64,000 nt of DNA from Chrysophaeum taylorii (lineage: Eukaryota; Sar; Pelagophyceae; Pelagomonadales; Pelagomonadaceae): NCBI GenBank assembly GCA_029834535.1, contig JAQMWT010000359.1, forward strand, positions 134,501-198,500, given 5' to 3'. Below, piece by piece: positions 1 to 11,640 of the stretch; position 1 is the stretch's first letter; each line of letters begins with the position of its first letter. A program made the translations under genes and the position numbers. Below the pieces are notes generated by a model. It saw only the letters and a program-made list of their open reading frames with translations, was not told the DNA's origin and did no database searches.

Positions 1-594
1 AAAGGAGGCCCGATAGTTTCCGTCGCGGTCGACGACCGTTAGTACCGGAACAAAATCTTTTTCCGGAACATCTTCTTGGACCGGAACCTCGTTGTTGTTT
101 TCGTCGTCGTCGTCGTCGACAAGATCCTCGACATCTTCGAGGCGAACCCAGAAGGCGCACGTGTCGCCGGCGAGGCGGAGGCGGTCGCCAGAGACTTTGA
201 TGCATTCCATCTTTTGGTTTTGGTATATAAATTCCTTTCCGACGACGTCCATGTCGGCGAGCTTTGCGGCTCTCGCGAGATGATTCTTTGCTCGGTGCGC
301 AGCTCTGTGCAGTTTCTCTTCGATCGACGTCGACACGAACACGCCCTCGACGTCTTTAACGGTCTTCCAGGCGCCGCCGGCACGAAGCCTCATTCCTATC
401 TGCTTCTCGACGGTGACCTCTTTATCGCCGATTAACACCACGTGTCCTTCAAGAGCATCGAGATTCGCGTTGGCTGGGGAGATGAACCCCTGGGGCATCG
501 CCTTGCGGGGCTTCTGGGGCGGCGGCGACGGCAGATACGAGAACGCGTTGAACGCCGGCTTGGGATCTCGCGGAGACCAACAAATGGTTTGCAT
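1..594 (-). CDS. Unknown gene, 3' part outside the window
   Basis: An open frame runs leftwards from an ATG at 594 to the window edge, 198 codons with no stop. The opposite-strand frame in the same codon register is also open, but this strand reads better: a Pro-rich start, then a mixed charged stretch (GDKEVTVEKQIGMRLRAGG), an amphipathic segment with EEKLHRAAHRAKNHLARAA, and an acidic run of Asp/Glu/Asn near residues 160-175. I recognise no domain. The Pro-rich head followed by a compact alpha/beta-looking part suggests a soluble protein. There is no signal peptide. The ATG follows a run of A on the coding strand (T-rich on plus). The alternative is an upstream exon joined by an intron ending near 600. 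Function not assigned. Confidence 0.55.
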   Translation of the reverse strand, partial: MQTICWSPRDPKPAFNAFSYLPSPPPQKPRKAMPQGFISPANANLDALEGHVVLIGDKEVTVEKQIGMRLRAGGAWKTVKDVEGVFVSTSIEEKLHRAAHRAKNHLARAAKLADMDVVGKEFIYQNQKMECIKVSGDRLRLAGDTCAFWVRLEDVEDLVDDDDDENNNEVPVQEDVPEKDFVPVLTVVDRDGNYRASF

Positions 595-1924
595 TTTTTT
601 TGTGCAAAATTTATTTTTGACGCTAACCCTTCTTCAAGAGACTTGTTTTCTGTTGGAAAAACAACAACCGTCGTCGTCGCGCGTGGCCGGAACCGGACGA
701 TCAAGTGTAATATACCAACGAACGAAGGCTCGCACAAGACCGTGGCAACCCCCTCTGGCCGTCACGCGACATACCAGGAGGAGGCCAGCCCCATGCTGTG
801 GGCTGGCTAATCCCGGGCAGCAAGTTGATGGTCAGTGTGTCACATTCTCGAGCGAGATAGTACCACGTCTTCGTCACTATCTTCATTTTTTTTGAGACAG
901 ACCGCGGACATTCAACTTGGTTGTTGTCAACTTCCTTCTGCGCCCCCCGAACATACTCCGCTGCGAACGTTCCGGCTGCCAACCGGCCGGTTCGGGACGC
1001 GAACAGGTGGTGCCAGTCTTCGTCGGAAGGTCCACAAGTTAGTTCCTCCTGGCTTTTCGTCCGTCGACGAGCTTTCTTTTTCCACGAGGACGAACGGATC
1101 TCGCTGTTTTGCTGCTTGGACATCTCGACGACGACCGTCGAGAGCCATCCGCGGTGGTTCGGCAGGGTGGTCGAGTTCAAGCCTGGACGGACAACTACGA
1201 CATTCAGTGGGACAAACAAACAAACAAACAAACAAACAAACAAACAAACTTGTCAGCAGGGCTCAAACTCGAATACTGTGTGCACGACAGTCGAATATTT
1301 ACGAGGAAAATCCCAGAATCCGAATAAGGTAAACCATGGAAATCGGATCAGCCGGAAACTGAGCTTTTTACGTCAAGGCATCCCGACGCAATGAGAAGCA
1401 GTTTTTTTGATAGCATTCTTCACGTGATAGAGGCTAAAGACTTGACGTTTTCGAATACTCAGCGTTCTCTCTTCAGCACTTGCCAAAACGCTCGACAACG
1501 ATAACTTTGTACTAGACGACGAAATATCCGCCGCGCGACGACGATGGAAATCAAGAGGAATTTTGCTGTGTTTGCGCACGTTTTGGACATTTACGCCCAT
1601 CAGCCATCTCGCATAGCCCAGGATAGACACGCGACTATGCATGACGCTATTAAGTCTCCAGGAAGTCACGAACTACTAGACATTGAACAAGTCGCTTACG
1701 ACTCGTCGCAGCCAATGATATTCAAACACAAAGCCGATAAGATTGTTGAACTCATGGGCTTGTTTAAGTCCCGATGATGCGCACATTGAGTCCAACGAAT
1801 CTTCTTTTTACGGTGTGTTCAGATACTCCCGGTCGCTCGTCGATCTCAACGAAACTAATTCTCGACGACGACGACGGAACTCGCGACACGTGACCTGCTA
1901 ATCGTTAAGCGCCGGTTTGGATCG
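595..1924. other. Gene-poor spacer with AAAC microsatellite
   Basis: I see no convincing gene. Positions 1212-1249 hold about nine tandem CAAA units. Short open frames here are antisense pairs without recognisable motifs. Around 1544-1777 a plus-strand frame of 77 codons reads plausibly as protein but matches nothing I know; it may be an upstream, decayed part of the Copia remnant that follows. Confidence 0.5.
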
Positions 1925-2240
1925 TTGGATCCATTCGTGGCTCTCAGAAGAATATGGTTCAAATACGAAAGAACCATCCCGAGTCGAAGTAGCTCTTCGG
2001 ATATGATGAAGGCTCTACACGACCGAAAACAATCTGTGGAACATCAATCTAGACAGTTTCCTTCACGCAGAACGAATTCGAACGCTTCCAAGTTGATATT
2101 ATTATGGAACACGTCTGCCGACAAATCGGTTCTCCTTCCTGTCTCCGTCGATGATCTTCTGATTGCTGGCACCAACAAAGTTGCCCCGTAAAAAATCTCG
2201 AAGCACAAAACTATGCGAAAGGCAGCACCCTGTTGACGCG
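1925..2240 (+). pseudogene. Decayed Copia reverse-transcriptase fragment
   Basis: A frame at 1925-2191 contains KALHDRKQS, then LLPVSVDDLLIAGTN. This is the degraded equivalent of the Ty1/Copia RT stretch KALYGLKQ followed by the YVDDLLIAG box. Codons between these marks are scrambled and stops appear in the neighbouring frames, so it is a remnant. No integrase, RNase H or LTR can be seen around it. Confidence 0.7.
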
Positions 2241-2760
2241 ACAATGGTCGATCCTTTCCTCGGCGACTGTATGATGTCCATTATTGTGCATCTGGTCGTT
2301 GGCCAAGAGCCGCGAGGCTGTCAGTCTCGACGGCGGTGCTTCTGAGCTTCACCTTCTCGAACTCGACGTACTCTCGGCCTGTTGCGACGCCACCGCCGCC
2401 GTTACGACCGAAGACACCTTCCGAGCGGTTGTATTCGAAACACTCCCGAACAACGACCTCGACATCGACCCACCGCGTGCGCCACACGAACGGTGCCTCA
2501 TGTGACCACATCCATACGCCGGCCTCGTCAGCGCGCCGGCACCACATCCAGCGCCGCCGCCGACATGCTTCTTCTTCTGAATCTGAATCTGAAAGGATTA
2601 TTAGCACGACGTGAATGATGAATCCAAGCAAGGTTTTCAAACGGGCCCAAAAAATAATTCTTTGACCAAATATTTTTTTACCAGTAATTACCAGAAGAAC
2701 CCTGGCAAATAAGTACTCACATTTTTCTCCAGAAAATCCAGACTTGTAAGTTTGCCTGTT
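2241..2760. other. Spacer with no supportable gene
   Basis: Several short overlapping open frames occur on both strands with no motif. The right end (about 2740-2768) is T/G rich and ends in CAG directly before the next coding stretch, so it could be an intron 3' end. Confidence 0.4.
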
Positions 2761-2768
2761 GTTGCAGT

Positions 2769-3060
2769 GAAGTGAACCGCGCGGGCTGGTCGGCGGCGTT
2801 GAAGCGGAAGCGCGCTCTGCAGGCGGTGGCTGAAGAGAAGCAGGCGGCGGCCGACGCCCGCGCCGAAGTGAAGCGAGCAGTGACCGCGACGGCGGCTGTG
2901 GCGACGGAGCGGATCGAGGCGGAGCTGGCTGAAAAGTGCGACCCGGCGAAGATGCGCCAGCTCCAGCGCAGCTACGCCGACGTCAACAGGGATGCGAAGC
3001 AGCTGACCCTTGAGCTCGCTCGACAAGGCCGAGGCCGAGCTTAGAGAGCGCGGGACGAGG
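2769..3060 (+). pseudogene. Alanine-rich coiled-coil exon, probably broken
   Basis: Coding-like sequence opens directly after a TTGTTGCAG acceptor and reads as an Ala/Lys/Glu/Arg heptad-rich helix: EVNRAGWSAALKRKRALQ, later AEEKQAAADARAEVKRAV, then ERIEAELAEKCDP. No ATG lies in the frame, which supports an internal exon. Near 3019 the coil continues better in a second frame (DKAEAELRERG) while the first frame ends at 3044, so a one-base indel is likely. No upstream exon could be found. It may be a fragment of a larger cytoskeletal or mobile-element protein. Confidence 0.4.
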
Positions 3061-4728
3061 AGATCGTGATCGACAACGGGCGCGCGTCGCCGAGCTCGAG
3101 AAGGGAGACGCCACTATTCGAGGAGTTCCATGCCGGCCGGCAGGCGTCGGTGCTGGCAAGGGCCAGGCCTGGCCTCCGTGGGTGCGACACCTCTGTAGTA
3201 TGCGTCTGCTGGCGTTGCGCGTCGCGCCGGCGACGTCGACGTTGAAGCCGACATCGGCAGCGACGGCCGCCTCGCGTTCGGCTCTGCCCTTCTTTTTCCC
3301 GCATGACTTTGGCGTGGAGGCTCGAGACCGCATCATCTGATCTGACAGCCCGATCGGAAGGTCCTCGCTGACGGAGCAGCCGTTTTTGTGTCGCGGTCAG
3401 GGAGCTCCAAGGCCGCTGCTTGAAGAGCAGCATCCTCGCGAGGTCCGAAAGCCCGAGCCTTCGGTGGTCCGAACGAGGGACGCGTCGGCCGAGTCACCAC
3501 CTCCACGCCGCCTTGGGGTTGGTTGACCTCGCCTGCTCGAGCTTGAACTTAAAGCACTGGACCGTGTGCTCGGGCGCGCGCGCGATGGTCGTGTCGACCG
3601 GCGGCGGCGGCGAGTGCGTGTGGTGGGCGCCACGGTGCGAATGTCGTCGACGCCTTCTGCGGACTTCATCTTCGCGTTGCCTTTTCCAGGGGGCTCGGCG
3701 TTGGCTGGTTCCGCCGTCGTCCATGCCGTCTGTGAGCTCGGGCCCCTCAGAGTGTTCCTCCACCGTCTCGTCGCAGTTATTTTACCGCGCTTGGCTTTAA
3801 CCTTTAGCTGGACCTATCGCGCGCCGGTGGTGGGGTGAAGACGAAGAAGTAGCGCGGGGGCACACCTAATAGTTCTTCTGGACCCGCCTCGTCAGCATAT
3901 GATCTGGCGCACATTTTTTCAAGGCGCGCCGATCTCCTCCTCCTCGTCTGGAAGGACCTTATCTTCGATCTCTCCGTGCGCAGCAGCAGCGATTCGTGAT
4001 CAATGATCTCGGCGTCCTCGTGGAGCGACTTCGCAGTGATGACGGCCTGCCAGTCCGGGTGCTTTGGCACAGCATCGCAAGAATCAATGACACGGGTGTT
4101 GTTGTCCAGAGACCAGTGATGGTGTCCTCCCGCCTGTACTACGGAAATTGGAACTGCCGCTCGTGTCGCAAAGGAGGCCCCGAGCGAAGCAGTTTTAAGT
4201 GCTTACCGACCGCTCGACTACGCGCTTAAGGAAGAGGACGCGAGAGACAGTGAGTGGCCGCCCCCCCGGTATTCAGCGTTGCGAACGGGGAACAACAAGT
4301 CGCGCCGAGGGAGATCAACGGAGCGCGGCCAATCTCCTACTAAAGTGGAAAGTGCGTTTGCTGGAAGATCAAGATCGAGCGATCGATCGATGACCAACAG
4401 CTAGCGCTCCCCAGGAGTGGGAACTTAATTATCCTAAAAAAATGAACCTCCCGTGGGGCGGACTTTTTTCTCCCCCTCCTGAGCAAAAAAGCTACGAGAC
4501 GAGAAAAGGACAGACCCGAAGACCGCCGTCCACGCAACACACATAAAAAAAAATTCATTCGCCTACTACTACTACTACCATTTCTGCTGCTGCTGCGGCG
4601 GCGAGGATATATATATATATAATTGTGTCAAGGAGGTTGGTTTTCTTTCGCTAGGAGAGGGAAATGTGGATCGACTAAAGAAGCCCCCAAATTCTAAACG
4701 CGACCACCACGCCGAAGAGCACACGACC
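3061..4728. other. GC-rich gene-poor stretch
   Basis: Open frames of up to 130 codons exist on both strands, but they are Arg/Ser-rich, overlap each other antisense and show no motif. There is a TAC trinucleotide run near 4564-4579, an AT dinucleotide run at about 4608-4621 and a GATC run near 4377-4391. I support no gene here. Confidence 0.5.
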
Positions 4729-5760
4729 CTAAGACGGTGTCGGGCGGACCCAGACGCGGACGTCGTAGAATTTGGAGGATGCACAGACTGATTCGTGCCA
4801 GGGACAGCCCCGAGAGCGCGCCCACTTGAGGAGCTCGAGATGGCCTCCGTGGGCTGCCTCGGTGCAGGTCTCTTGGTTCCAGGGACAGCCGTTGGCGTGG
4901 ATCCACTCGAGAAGGTCGAGGTTGCCCGCGGAGGCGGCGGCCGCGGAGGCCCTCTCGTCCCAGTCGCATCCGTTCTCGCGGGCCCAAATCAGCAGGTCTC
5001 TGTGTCCTGCCGACGCTGCTTCTACGCACGTTCTTGCGTCCCAGGGACAACCGTTGCGACGCAACCACTCGAGAACTCGGAGGTGACCGCCGAGCGCTGC
5101 CTCCGCGCAAGTCTGAACGTCCCAACGCGGAAAGTCGTTGGCCCGGAGCCATTCGAGAATCTCGAGGTGACCGCCGAGCGCTGCCTCGTAGCCCGTCCGC
5201 GCGTCCCAATATCTGTTCTCGGCGCGCAAGAATTTCAAGACTTCAAGTTTGCCGAGCCTCGACGCTATCGCGCACGCTCGGCGTTCAAAAAAAGCATGCT
5301 TATCTATCACCCACCTGATCCAGTCGACGGCGCCGACCTCCAAAAATTCCACGAGTTCCTCTTCGTCGTCGCCCGTAGTATGTCGCACGCCGCGCGGTAG
5401 CTGCACGTTCTCGTCGATCCGAGGATCGTACTCGACGCCGGGTACCATCAAGTTCAGAAGTTCGAGCGCGTGATGCTCGACGCCGACTTTGTCGAAGAGC
5501 TTGGACACTTCAGCCAGAATCGCCTGGTCTTCGACGCGGCTCCGGGCGATGCCCTCGAGGGCCTCCTCCGACACGCCCTCGATCAAACCCTCCATCCACT
5601 CCTCCTTCACCAACTCCTCGTACAGCGCATCTTCGTCCTCGTCCACAGCGTTCTGCAACACCAGAGCCTTCATCTCGATGAGCCGCACGAGCACGCGTCC
5701 CTTCAAATCCAGCTCCTCGACCGCCACCTCCACCTCGTCGCCGTCGATGATCATCGACAT
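4729..5760 (-). CDS. Ankyrin-type repeat protein
   Basis: Single-exon frame of 343 codons from the ATG at 5760 to TAG at 4729. The N-terminal 130 residues are acidic and include repeated EE/VE motifs. From about residue 150 there are six to seven units of about 26 residues of the form GHLEILEWLRANDFPRWD and GHLELLKWARSRGCPWHE. These are the ankyrin-like units with the C-P-W loop common in stramenopile and other protist proteomes. Such repeats bind protein partners; no catalytic domain is present. The frame stays open upstream to 5793, but only through a GTG. A TTAGGGT box lies 44 bp before the ATG. The C-terminus ends shortly after the last repeat. Confidence 0.85.
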   Translation of the reverse strand: MSMIIDGDEVEVAVEELDLKGRVLVRLIEMKALVLQNAVDEDEDALYEELVKEEWMEGLIEGVSEEALEGIARSRVEDQAILAEVSKLFDKVGVEHHALELLNLMVPGVEYDPRIDENVQLPRGVRHTTGDDEEELVEFLEVGAVDWIRWVIDKHAFFERRACAIASRLGKLEVLKFLRAENRYWDARTGYEAALGGHLEILEWLRANDFPRWDVQTCAEAALGGHLRVLEWLRRNGCPWDARTCVEAASAGHRDLLIWARENGCDWDERASAAAASAGNLDLLEWIHANGCPWNQETCTEAAHGGHLELLKWARSRGCPWHESVCASSKFYDVRVWVRPTPS

Positions 5761-5989
5761 TGAACACTCCTTGAAGCGAAAGATCCCGAACACCTATCTC
5801 TCCACCCTAACTAACTAACTTCAGACCTCTCCCGAGCATGGGAGCCAGGCAACACAACAACAACAGTACAGTCGTCGTCGTCGTCGGGGTCATGGACGCA
5901 ATTTTTCGTCGTAAGCTCGTCGCCAAACGGTCATATCTAAAAAGATATATTTTGAACTTTAGGTTAGGGGAAGATCCATACACATATCG
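5761..5989 (-). promoter_or_regulatory. 5' flank of the ankyrin gene with TTAGGGT box
   Basis: On the minus strand TTAGGGT lies at 5810-5804, about 44 bp before the ATG. The same box recurs near five other gene starts in this window (see findings). No TATA box is evident. Confidence 0.35.
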
Positions 5990-6600
5990 TGGAATCAGTC
6001 CCTTTCATGTTCGGGTTCCCCACCTGTCACGAGGTCCCAGCAATACCACTGCTGATTGACAGACAACAAGTCGGCCTCGTCTTTGGTGCCTTCGGTGAGG
6101 CCAGCGCGGCGTGCCACGCTCTCGCCCAAACATGCGCAGAGCGCATCGCTGCGCGAACCTGGGTGACAAGCGGCTGCGCCAACTTCACAGAGGCAAAGGC
6201 GGCCCAAACTCGCCGCATCTACCGTGAGTGGGGGATCGCCAACGCATTAGGCCGGGCTCGCTGTGCCCTCACCGCCCTTACCCATGTCGCCGCCTCGGGG
6301 AACCCCACCCAGGCCGCCCGGTCCCAGCAGGACGTCACCCTTCGTCGTCGCACATACGTCCGGCGGCAACATGCGTACGACCTACCAAGGCGGGGCCCTT
6401 GGTCCTCTCTTCGCCTGCCCCACGCCTCGGCGATGACCCCGCCGACTAGGTCCCGCGTACTTATCTCCGCCCGTCAGGCACATCCCTCATACCCCACAAA
6501 CCCACCCACATCCTTCACGCTCCCCACCCCCCCTCTTAGCAGTCGACATTTAAAGACAAACAGACGAACAGACAAACATCTGTCGATTAGTAGTAAGGAA
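5990..6600 (+). mobile_element. LINE-like element, 3' end, longest copy
   Basis: An open frame reads ANFTEAKAAQTRRIYREWG, then RARCALTALTHVA and RRRTYVRRQHAYDLPRRG. It looks like the C-terminal part of a retrotransposon protein, but no RT core is left. After the frame the sequence runs into CTTAGCAGTCGACATTTAAAG and an ACAAACAG-type tail. Shorter copies with the same 3' end and different 5' ends occur at 9003-9052, 32776-33030, 40529-40680 and 40683-40752, and in reverse at 52375-52437. Shared 3' ends with variable 5' truncation are the mark of non-LTR elements; that class assignment is inference. Confidence 0.6.
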
Positions 6601-6714
6601 AAGCATTGTCATGTTCCGGTACCGGACACACACTCTCCGAGGTACCGCCGATCTACCAACAGTGAGGTCTAAAGTCTAAGGAGCAGGGGCAGCAGGCGTA
6701 GGTGTCAGCAGGAA

Positions 6715-8010
6715 GATTCAAGAGAGTACCACGCTGCCGAACAAATATCTCATACTTGCTCGAGGCTTGGTGAGGTAACCGGAGGCATTATTCAAGTTGG
6801 AGTGAATTTTAGCAGGAGCGATGATAGCAGCATTATTAAGCATGTCAGTCACAGAAAAGTAACGTATCCCGATAATATGGCGGCGAGTGTGTTTAGTGAT
6901 AGCAAACTCTCTCATACGATGAATCACACTGTTGTGTTGTCCGTATATATATAAGGGCACTGGATCCGTTTGCAAACCAAGAACAGTCAACAATAAGCGG
7001 CGAAGCCATAACAAGTAGGCGGTGCAGCCAAAAAGCGAAATACTATGCTCTGATTCGAAACTAGAGCGAGGTAGGACCAGATTTTGACACCAACAAGAAC
7101 GAACACCAAGCGATAGCACATCCGCACAGCATGTTAACATAACCAGATACAGAGCGGCGTGAATCAGGATTTGAAGCCTAATCGGCGTCACAGTAGATAT
7201 AAAACTGTTGCCATTTGGAGCCATCAATAGTTAGACACAAGTGGCGGGAGCCATCAGCAAATACTTCAGAATATGTCGAACATTTTTTGTCCAGTGCTTG
7301 CGGCCAGGATTATTACCAAAATGGCAAAAGCTTGAACGACTTGAAAAAACAGAAAATCAGGTCTCGTCATGATAGCGATGAACAATAAAACTCCAAGATT
7401 GCCTCGATGAGAAGGTAAGCGCTGCATATAATAATGCCATTCCGGAGAGTTGATTCGAGGACAAGAATCAGCTGACAGATGAACGCCTGGCTGTCCTGGT
7501 GTTGAAGCGACTTGAGAAGAAGGGCCCAGACGCGCAACCTTAAGTAGTAGATCATTGATAGCCTTTGTCTGCCGTAATTGAAGAAGCAAAATCTCAAAAC
7601 CAATAAAGCAGCCAGAAGCTGGACTCCCCAATTCTTTAACATCAGAGGGTGAATGTACACGTGTCCGAAGGAACACAACAAGATGCTGGTAATTAATTGA
7701 TGAGAGTTTTTATCTATCAAAAGACACAAGCATATCGTTTACAATCACTATCAACATGATGAACAACCTGCATTTGAACGTAAAACAAACATAAGAAGCG
7801 ATCAGCGTCAGTTGCCACAAAGCCAAAGTCAGTATGAAATTCCAGCTACGACTAGCTTGATGAGTACCATACCTTGAGCGTTTGAGTTTCATAACATGAT
7901 AGCCCGATTGTGGTTGTTGAATAGGAAATCCCTCCGCGGGCCATCAAACGTAAACGCTTTCATAAAAAATGAAGCTTGTGTGAACGCACTCTTGATATCA
8001 AGCTTTTGAG
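6715..8010 (-). pseudogene. Decayed Copia RT / RNase H region
   Basis: Three minus-strand fragments in different frames line up in Copia order. 7892-7710 has RYGTHQASRSWN (RT). 7676-7266 has LLFIAIMTRPDFLFFQVVQ, the Copia connection motif before RNase H. 7227-6718 has RRLLLTVLGLQTDPVPLY, then FAITKHTRRHIIGIRYF, the RNase H end with the TKHTRHI box. At least two frameshifts separate them. The protein differs clearly from the Copia element at 40.8-45.7 kb, so it is a second lineage. Confidence 0.75.
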
Positions 8011-9002
8011 CAGCAGCAGGTAGTGGTTCCTTGCTTCCTTTATTTGGGCGACAGCTTTCAGCTGCAGAACTTCCTTTGCTGATTTACGGACGCGACGTTC
8101 GTTTTTTTGCAGATGGTCAACGCTGCGCGAGGAGAATGTTTGCCAGCGGAGGTTGCTGCCATTAGCTCTCACATTTAATGCTCGTGGTTGCTTTTCTTTG
8201 ACCATACAGTAGCCTCCTCGCTCTCATAGAATTCTCCCTGCGGGGAAAAGGGCAGGTGAATAATCTTTGAAAGTCGGCTGCTAAAAAGCGTGCCGTGGTG
8301 CGACCAGACGACAGTGCGGCTTTGTGCGAGACGAACGGCGCGCAAAGACTCGCCGAAGTCTATGAAGGACGACATGCGAAGATGATCGCACCCTCTATTT
8401 TCAATAAGGTTGGTAAGACCGACAATCCTCGTGTAAAATAACTGTGACTCCACTTCGCCTTTGCATGCGCGCAGTCTTCTTTTCGTCGTCGTCCTGATTA
8501 CCAGAGTCCCCCCTTAGTTTCGCGAGTAAAAGCAAACCAATACAGTCACTGTTCGCTTTCGAAGAGACCATTGTCCCGGTCGACTGACCTCTTAGGTGAG
8601 CGAGAAAGGCCCCTTGTGCGGGGGCATGACATTGCGCGACCCCTTATCCTGACTGACCCCCTTAATTTTTAGACGTCATTCTTGGTACATCTACATGGTA
8701 GCAGGTGTTCGTTTCGATCGAACGACGAAGAAGAAGTATACTGAGTCCGGTGAATTTGAAAGATATAAAGCTCGTATTGGGTTATACCCAAGTGTATAAT
8801 AGCATCGACTATTTTGCCACTTATTATTCACGAGTTGCTACAGCAACTACAGTAAGAGTATTTTTGTGTCGTGTCCACAGTACGCTGCTTGAAACAATGG
8901 GTGGGTCCAACCCCACTCAATTACGAATCAATCCTTAACCTGTCCATGTATAGTAAGGACCTCAATCCTCCTTTAACCTCGTCTCCTGAGTGACACAGCT
9001 CC
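8011..9002. other. Spacer, possibly upstream remnant of the 6.7-8.0 kb Copia
   Basis: A minus-strand frame at 8453-8175 (92 codons) could be a worn integrase-region fragment, but no catalytic residues can be placed. The rest shows nothing I can support. Confidence 0.35.
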
Positions 9003-9052
9003 GCATGCTCCCGACACACACCCCCCTCTTAGCAGTCGACATTTAAAGACAC
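9003..9052 (+). mobile_element. LINE-like 3' end, 50-bp copy
   Basis: Carries CATGCTCCCGACACACAC and CTTAGCAGTCGACATTTAAAG, matching the 3' ends of the copies near 6.5, 33.0 and 40.7 kb. It stops 19 bp before the ATG of the next open frame. Confidence 0.65.
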
Positions 9053-9070
9053 AGCGAGCAAGAAGCGGTC

Positions 9071-9958
9071 ATGACATCAGCATCGGGAGGGGAGTGCGGA
9101 GGTCCAGAAAGTGCTGCGCAGAGGAAGCTCGTGTTCGAAGACTTTTTTTTCGAAGGACGTCGGGTACCAATTTTCGATGCATGGCACCTGGTGGGAGGGA
9201 GGACTGCTGCTGAACGTCGAAGAGAATGGCAGGCATTTGTCGTTGAGCACCAACCAAAGCACAAATTTCCGAGCGGAGTGCAGAAAGAGGCGTTGAAGAT
9301 CTCGTGTCCGGAGTACGAAGTCCACGACGACAGCGAGCGCGAGTTCTGGGTTGAATGCCGGAGCTCGAGGCCATTTCATTCGTTTTTGTTTGCGAGTATG
9401 AAGGCGCGGTACGAGAAGATGGATAAAGAGAACTATGAGCGTGTGAAGGCTCAGACCTCGTCAACGCCGAGTGAGAATCGCATGCCATTGATGGAACTAC
9501 CGAGGACGAAGGGGATGTCTCTGATGCCGACGACGATGAGATGGCTACCAGTCTCGCTACAAGTCAAATGTCAAGTCGTTCTGCGTAGTGGCGAACGGCC
9601 CCCTGGCCTGCATGTCCACCGACGGCGTTTCAGAGAAGAGCGTCGCGTTTCAAATGAGATGCATCCTACCGGGCGGCGGCAACAAGCTGCCACTGGTTCG
9701 GCAGGCTTGCAAGAGAAAGGATTCAATCAAGGAGCATCATCGAATACTGGGCGGATGTCTGCGTTTATTAACAGACACTATCCGCCCATCTACGACGACG
9801 AACTTATCCAAGGCAAGTCGCCGTTCTCTCCACCTCGCACATTGTCACCGGCGAGGTCCGTCAAAGAAAAGCCAACAAGGATGATATCCAGCGCTAGAGA
9901 TCGAGGACATGTTGCGCGAGGACATGTTGCGCGACCAGTACGAGCGCCTTCGTTCTGA
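9071..9958 (+). CDS. Unknown protein, frame probably shifted
   Basis: Frame of 295 codons from the ATG at 9071. The first 135 residues look genuine, with charged and aromatic-rich stretches such as KLVFEDFFFEGRRVPIFDAW and FWVECRSSRPFHSFLFASMK. From about 9478 a neighbouring frame is more protein-like: it reads the acidic DGTTEDEGDVSDADDDEM. Around 9575 a third frame gives VANGPLACMSTDGVSEKSV. I infer two indels or unrecognised introns. I do not recognise the family; its place directly after a LINE 3' end and among other fragments suggests a mobile-element gene or a decayed host gene. Confidence 0.4.
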   Translation: MTSASGGECGGPESAAQRKLVFEDFFFEGRRVPIFDAWHLVGGRTAAERRREWQAFVVEHQPKHKFPSGVQKEALKISCPEYEVHDDSEREFWVECRSSRPFHSFLFASMKARYEKMDKENYERVKAQTSSTPSENRMPLMELPRTKGMSLMPTTMRWLPVSLQVKCQVVLRSGERPPGLHVHRRRFREERRVSNEMHPTGRRQQAATGSAGLQEKGFNQGASSNTGRMSAFINRHYPPIYDDELIQGKSPFSPPRTLSPARSVKEKPTRMISSARDRGHVARGHVARPVRAPSF

Positions 9959-10084
9959 TACAGATGCGACTACAGAGACCGACGCCCCGTCTAGACGCCC
10001 CGTCTAGAGCCGTCGAGTCCGCATCTTACTCCGCGTCTTTCGGCAAGGTTCCTCGTTCGAATGGAGCGTCAACTCGCAGCTCGA

Positions 10085-11063
10085 GGCGTCCATGCAGCCA
10101 CCCATGAAACTCACTTCAGACCGAAGGCGACGTTCCAGTGGCCCCGACATGGAGCGAGTGTACGTTTATCGTTGCATCAAGTCGCTTGAGAAACGGGAGC
10201 TGCGTGTCCCAAGACGGCACTCCGGCACTGGCCCGAATCGCAAATTAGACGATGTTCCGTGGGATGATGTTGACCAGTCCTTTCAAACTTTCAGTTAGGT
10301 GCTTGTCAATAAACTGAAGCCAGCCGCGCCACCTGTGCCGCGCGCCGGCGGAAGCGATGATGATTTGATGCTGTTGAATCCAAGGCTCAAGCTCAACCAG
10401 ATTCTGCCGCAGGTGCAAGACAAGCTCGCGACTGTCACGTTCGAGGCAGCTTGGGAGGAAGCAGCAGAGAGACTCGCTTCGCTTCAGCCAGAACCGACGC
10501 AGCCTTTGCGCCATAAGAAGAAACGTCGTACTGCCGACTCCGATTCCGACTCCGACGACGATCTTCTCGACCTCGGCGACGACGATGAATCAGCGGATGA
10601 GCCAGTCGCTACGCCGCAGAAACACGACGCTCACCGAGCTGGCTAAGTTCCGGGCGATGACTCATGATACACACCAGCAATTCGTTGCCGAAGATGGAGT
10701 TCGCGGCAAGCGTCTCGATATGACAAAGATGTATGCGAACTCGATGATCCGCGACGAATACCCGACGGCGACGTTGCTGTTTGAGAGTAAGGGCTGCGCA
10801 CAGTTCACTGAAGCTCACAAGGAGCGGGTCTTCGGGTTCACGAAGCTGACCAAAATGCCGCTTCGCTCTCGCCTCAGGCCCAGGCTGCTCAAGGCCTCGT
10901 AATCATCAAACATAACTTCCCCATCTGGAAGAAACTCGACGGCGGCATCGACTACGACCGGCTTTGGGCGTTGTTCAAAGAAACGCCAAACACCACTGGT
11001 GAGCACGACAATCCCGAGTACGACGACACCGAGGTTGATGATGAAGAGTCCGGCGCCTTTTGA
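10085..11063 (+). pseudogene. Fragmentary acidic coding remnants
   Basis: Successive short frames read as one decayed protein: a basic-then-acidic segment RHKKKRRTADSDSDSDDDLL near 10510-10565 (like a nuclear-localisation signal followed by an acidic tract), then LAKFRAMTHDTHQQFVAED, then VIIKHNFPIWKKLDGGIDYD ending in an acidic tail and TGA at 11063. Stops and frame changes separate them and no starts fit. It may be the downstream part of the 9.07 kb gene. Family unknown. Confidence 0.35.
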
Positions 11064-11640
11064 AAACACTTGATCGCATGTAGTCCTCGCACCTCCTCTG
11101 GGCGTCCTCTCGCTCTACCCTTGATGACGCCCTTCTTTTTGCTTTTCGCTCCTCTTTCGTGTCTCCGCTTCCTGCGGCCCGCGCCTCTTCTCCTCGCACG
11201 AATACCAACTCCCGGCCCGTGGCTTCTACGCCATCTTCAAGTCGGCAGCTCTCACCCTGCCTTGCCCTTGTCGCCGCCTCCTTCCTGTTCGCAAAGCCTG
11301 TTGCGAGTCCATCTCGCAGCCTCGAGCCGCAAGCCCAATACCGTCGAGCCTTTCCTGGCTCCCCACCCCGCCTGGGTCCCGGTGGGCTTCACGATCGCGC
11401 ACTATGCACGATCGCGCACTATGCACGTAAACAAACTTCCGATCAAACGGGCGAGGGCACAGTTACGTAATTGGACGTGTTTCATGGCAAGCAAGGGCGG
11501 CATAAACTCCAACTAGCCTCTTTTCCCCCGCAACCGCGGACACCCTGCAGACTCAGAGCAGCCGCCGCAGGCGCAAGTGTGCCTTGGACGCCGACATACG
11601 CAGATACAGCTAGACGGCAGGCACGGACGTCCCGCGAGTG
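11064..11640. other. Spacer with no supportable gene
   Basis: Open frames on both strands are short, Pro/Ser/Arg-rich and mutually antisense. A 14-bp direct repeat (GATCGCGCACTATGCAC) occurs twice at about 11390-11426. Confidence 0.35.

Noticed and set aside
701..1247. Minus-strand frames of 106-180 codons starting with Cys/Phe/Val/Leu runs
   Set aside because: The run is the translated CAAA microsatellite, and two frames are open over the same stretch without any motif.
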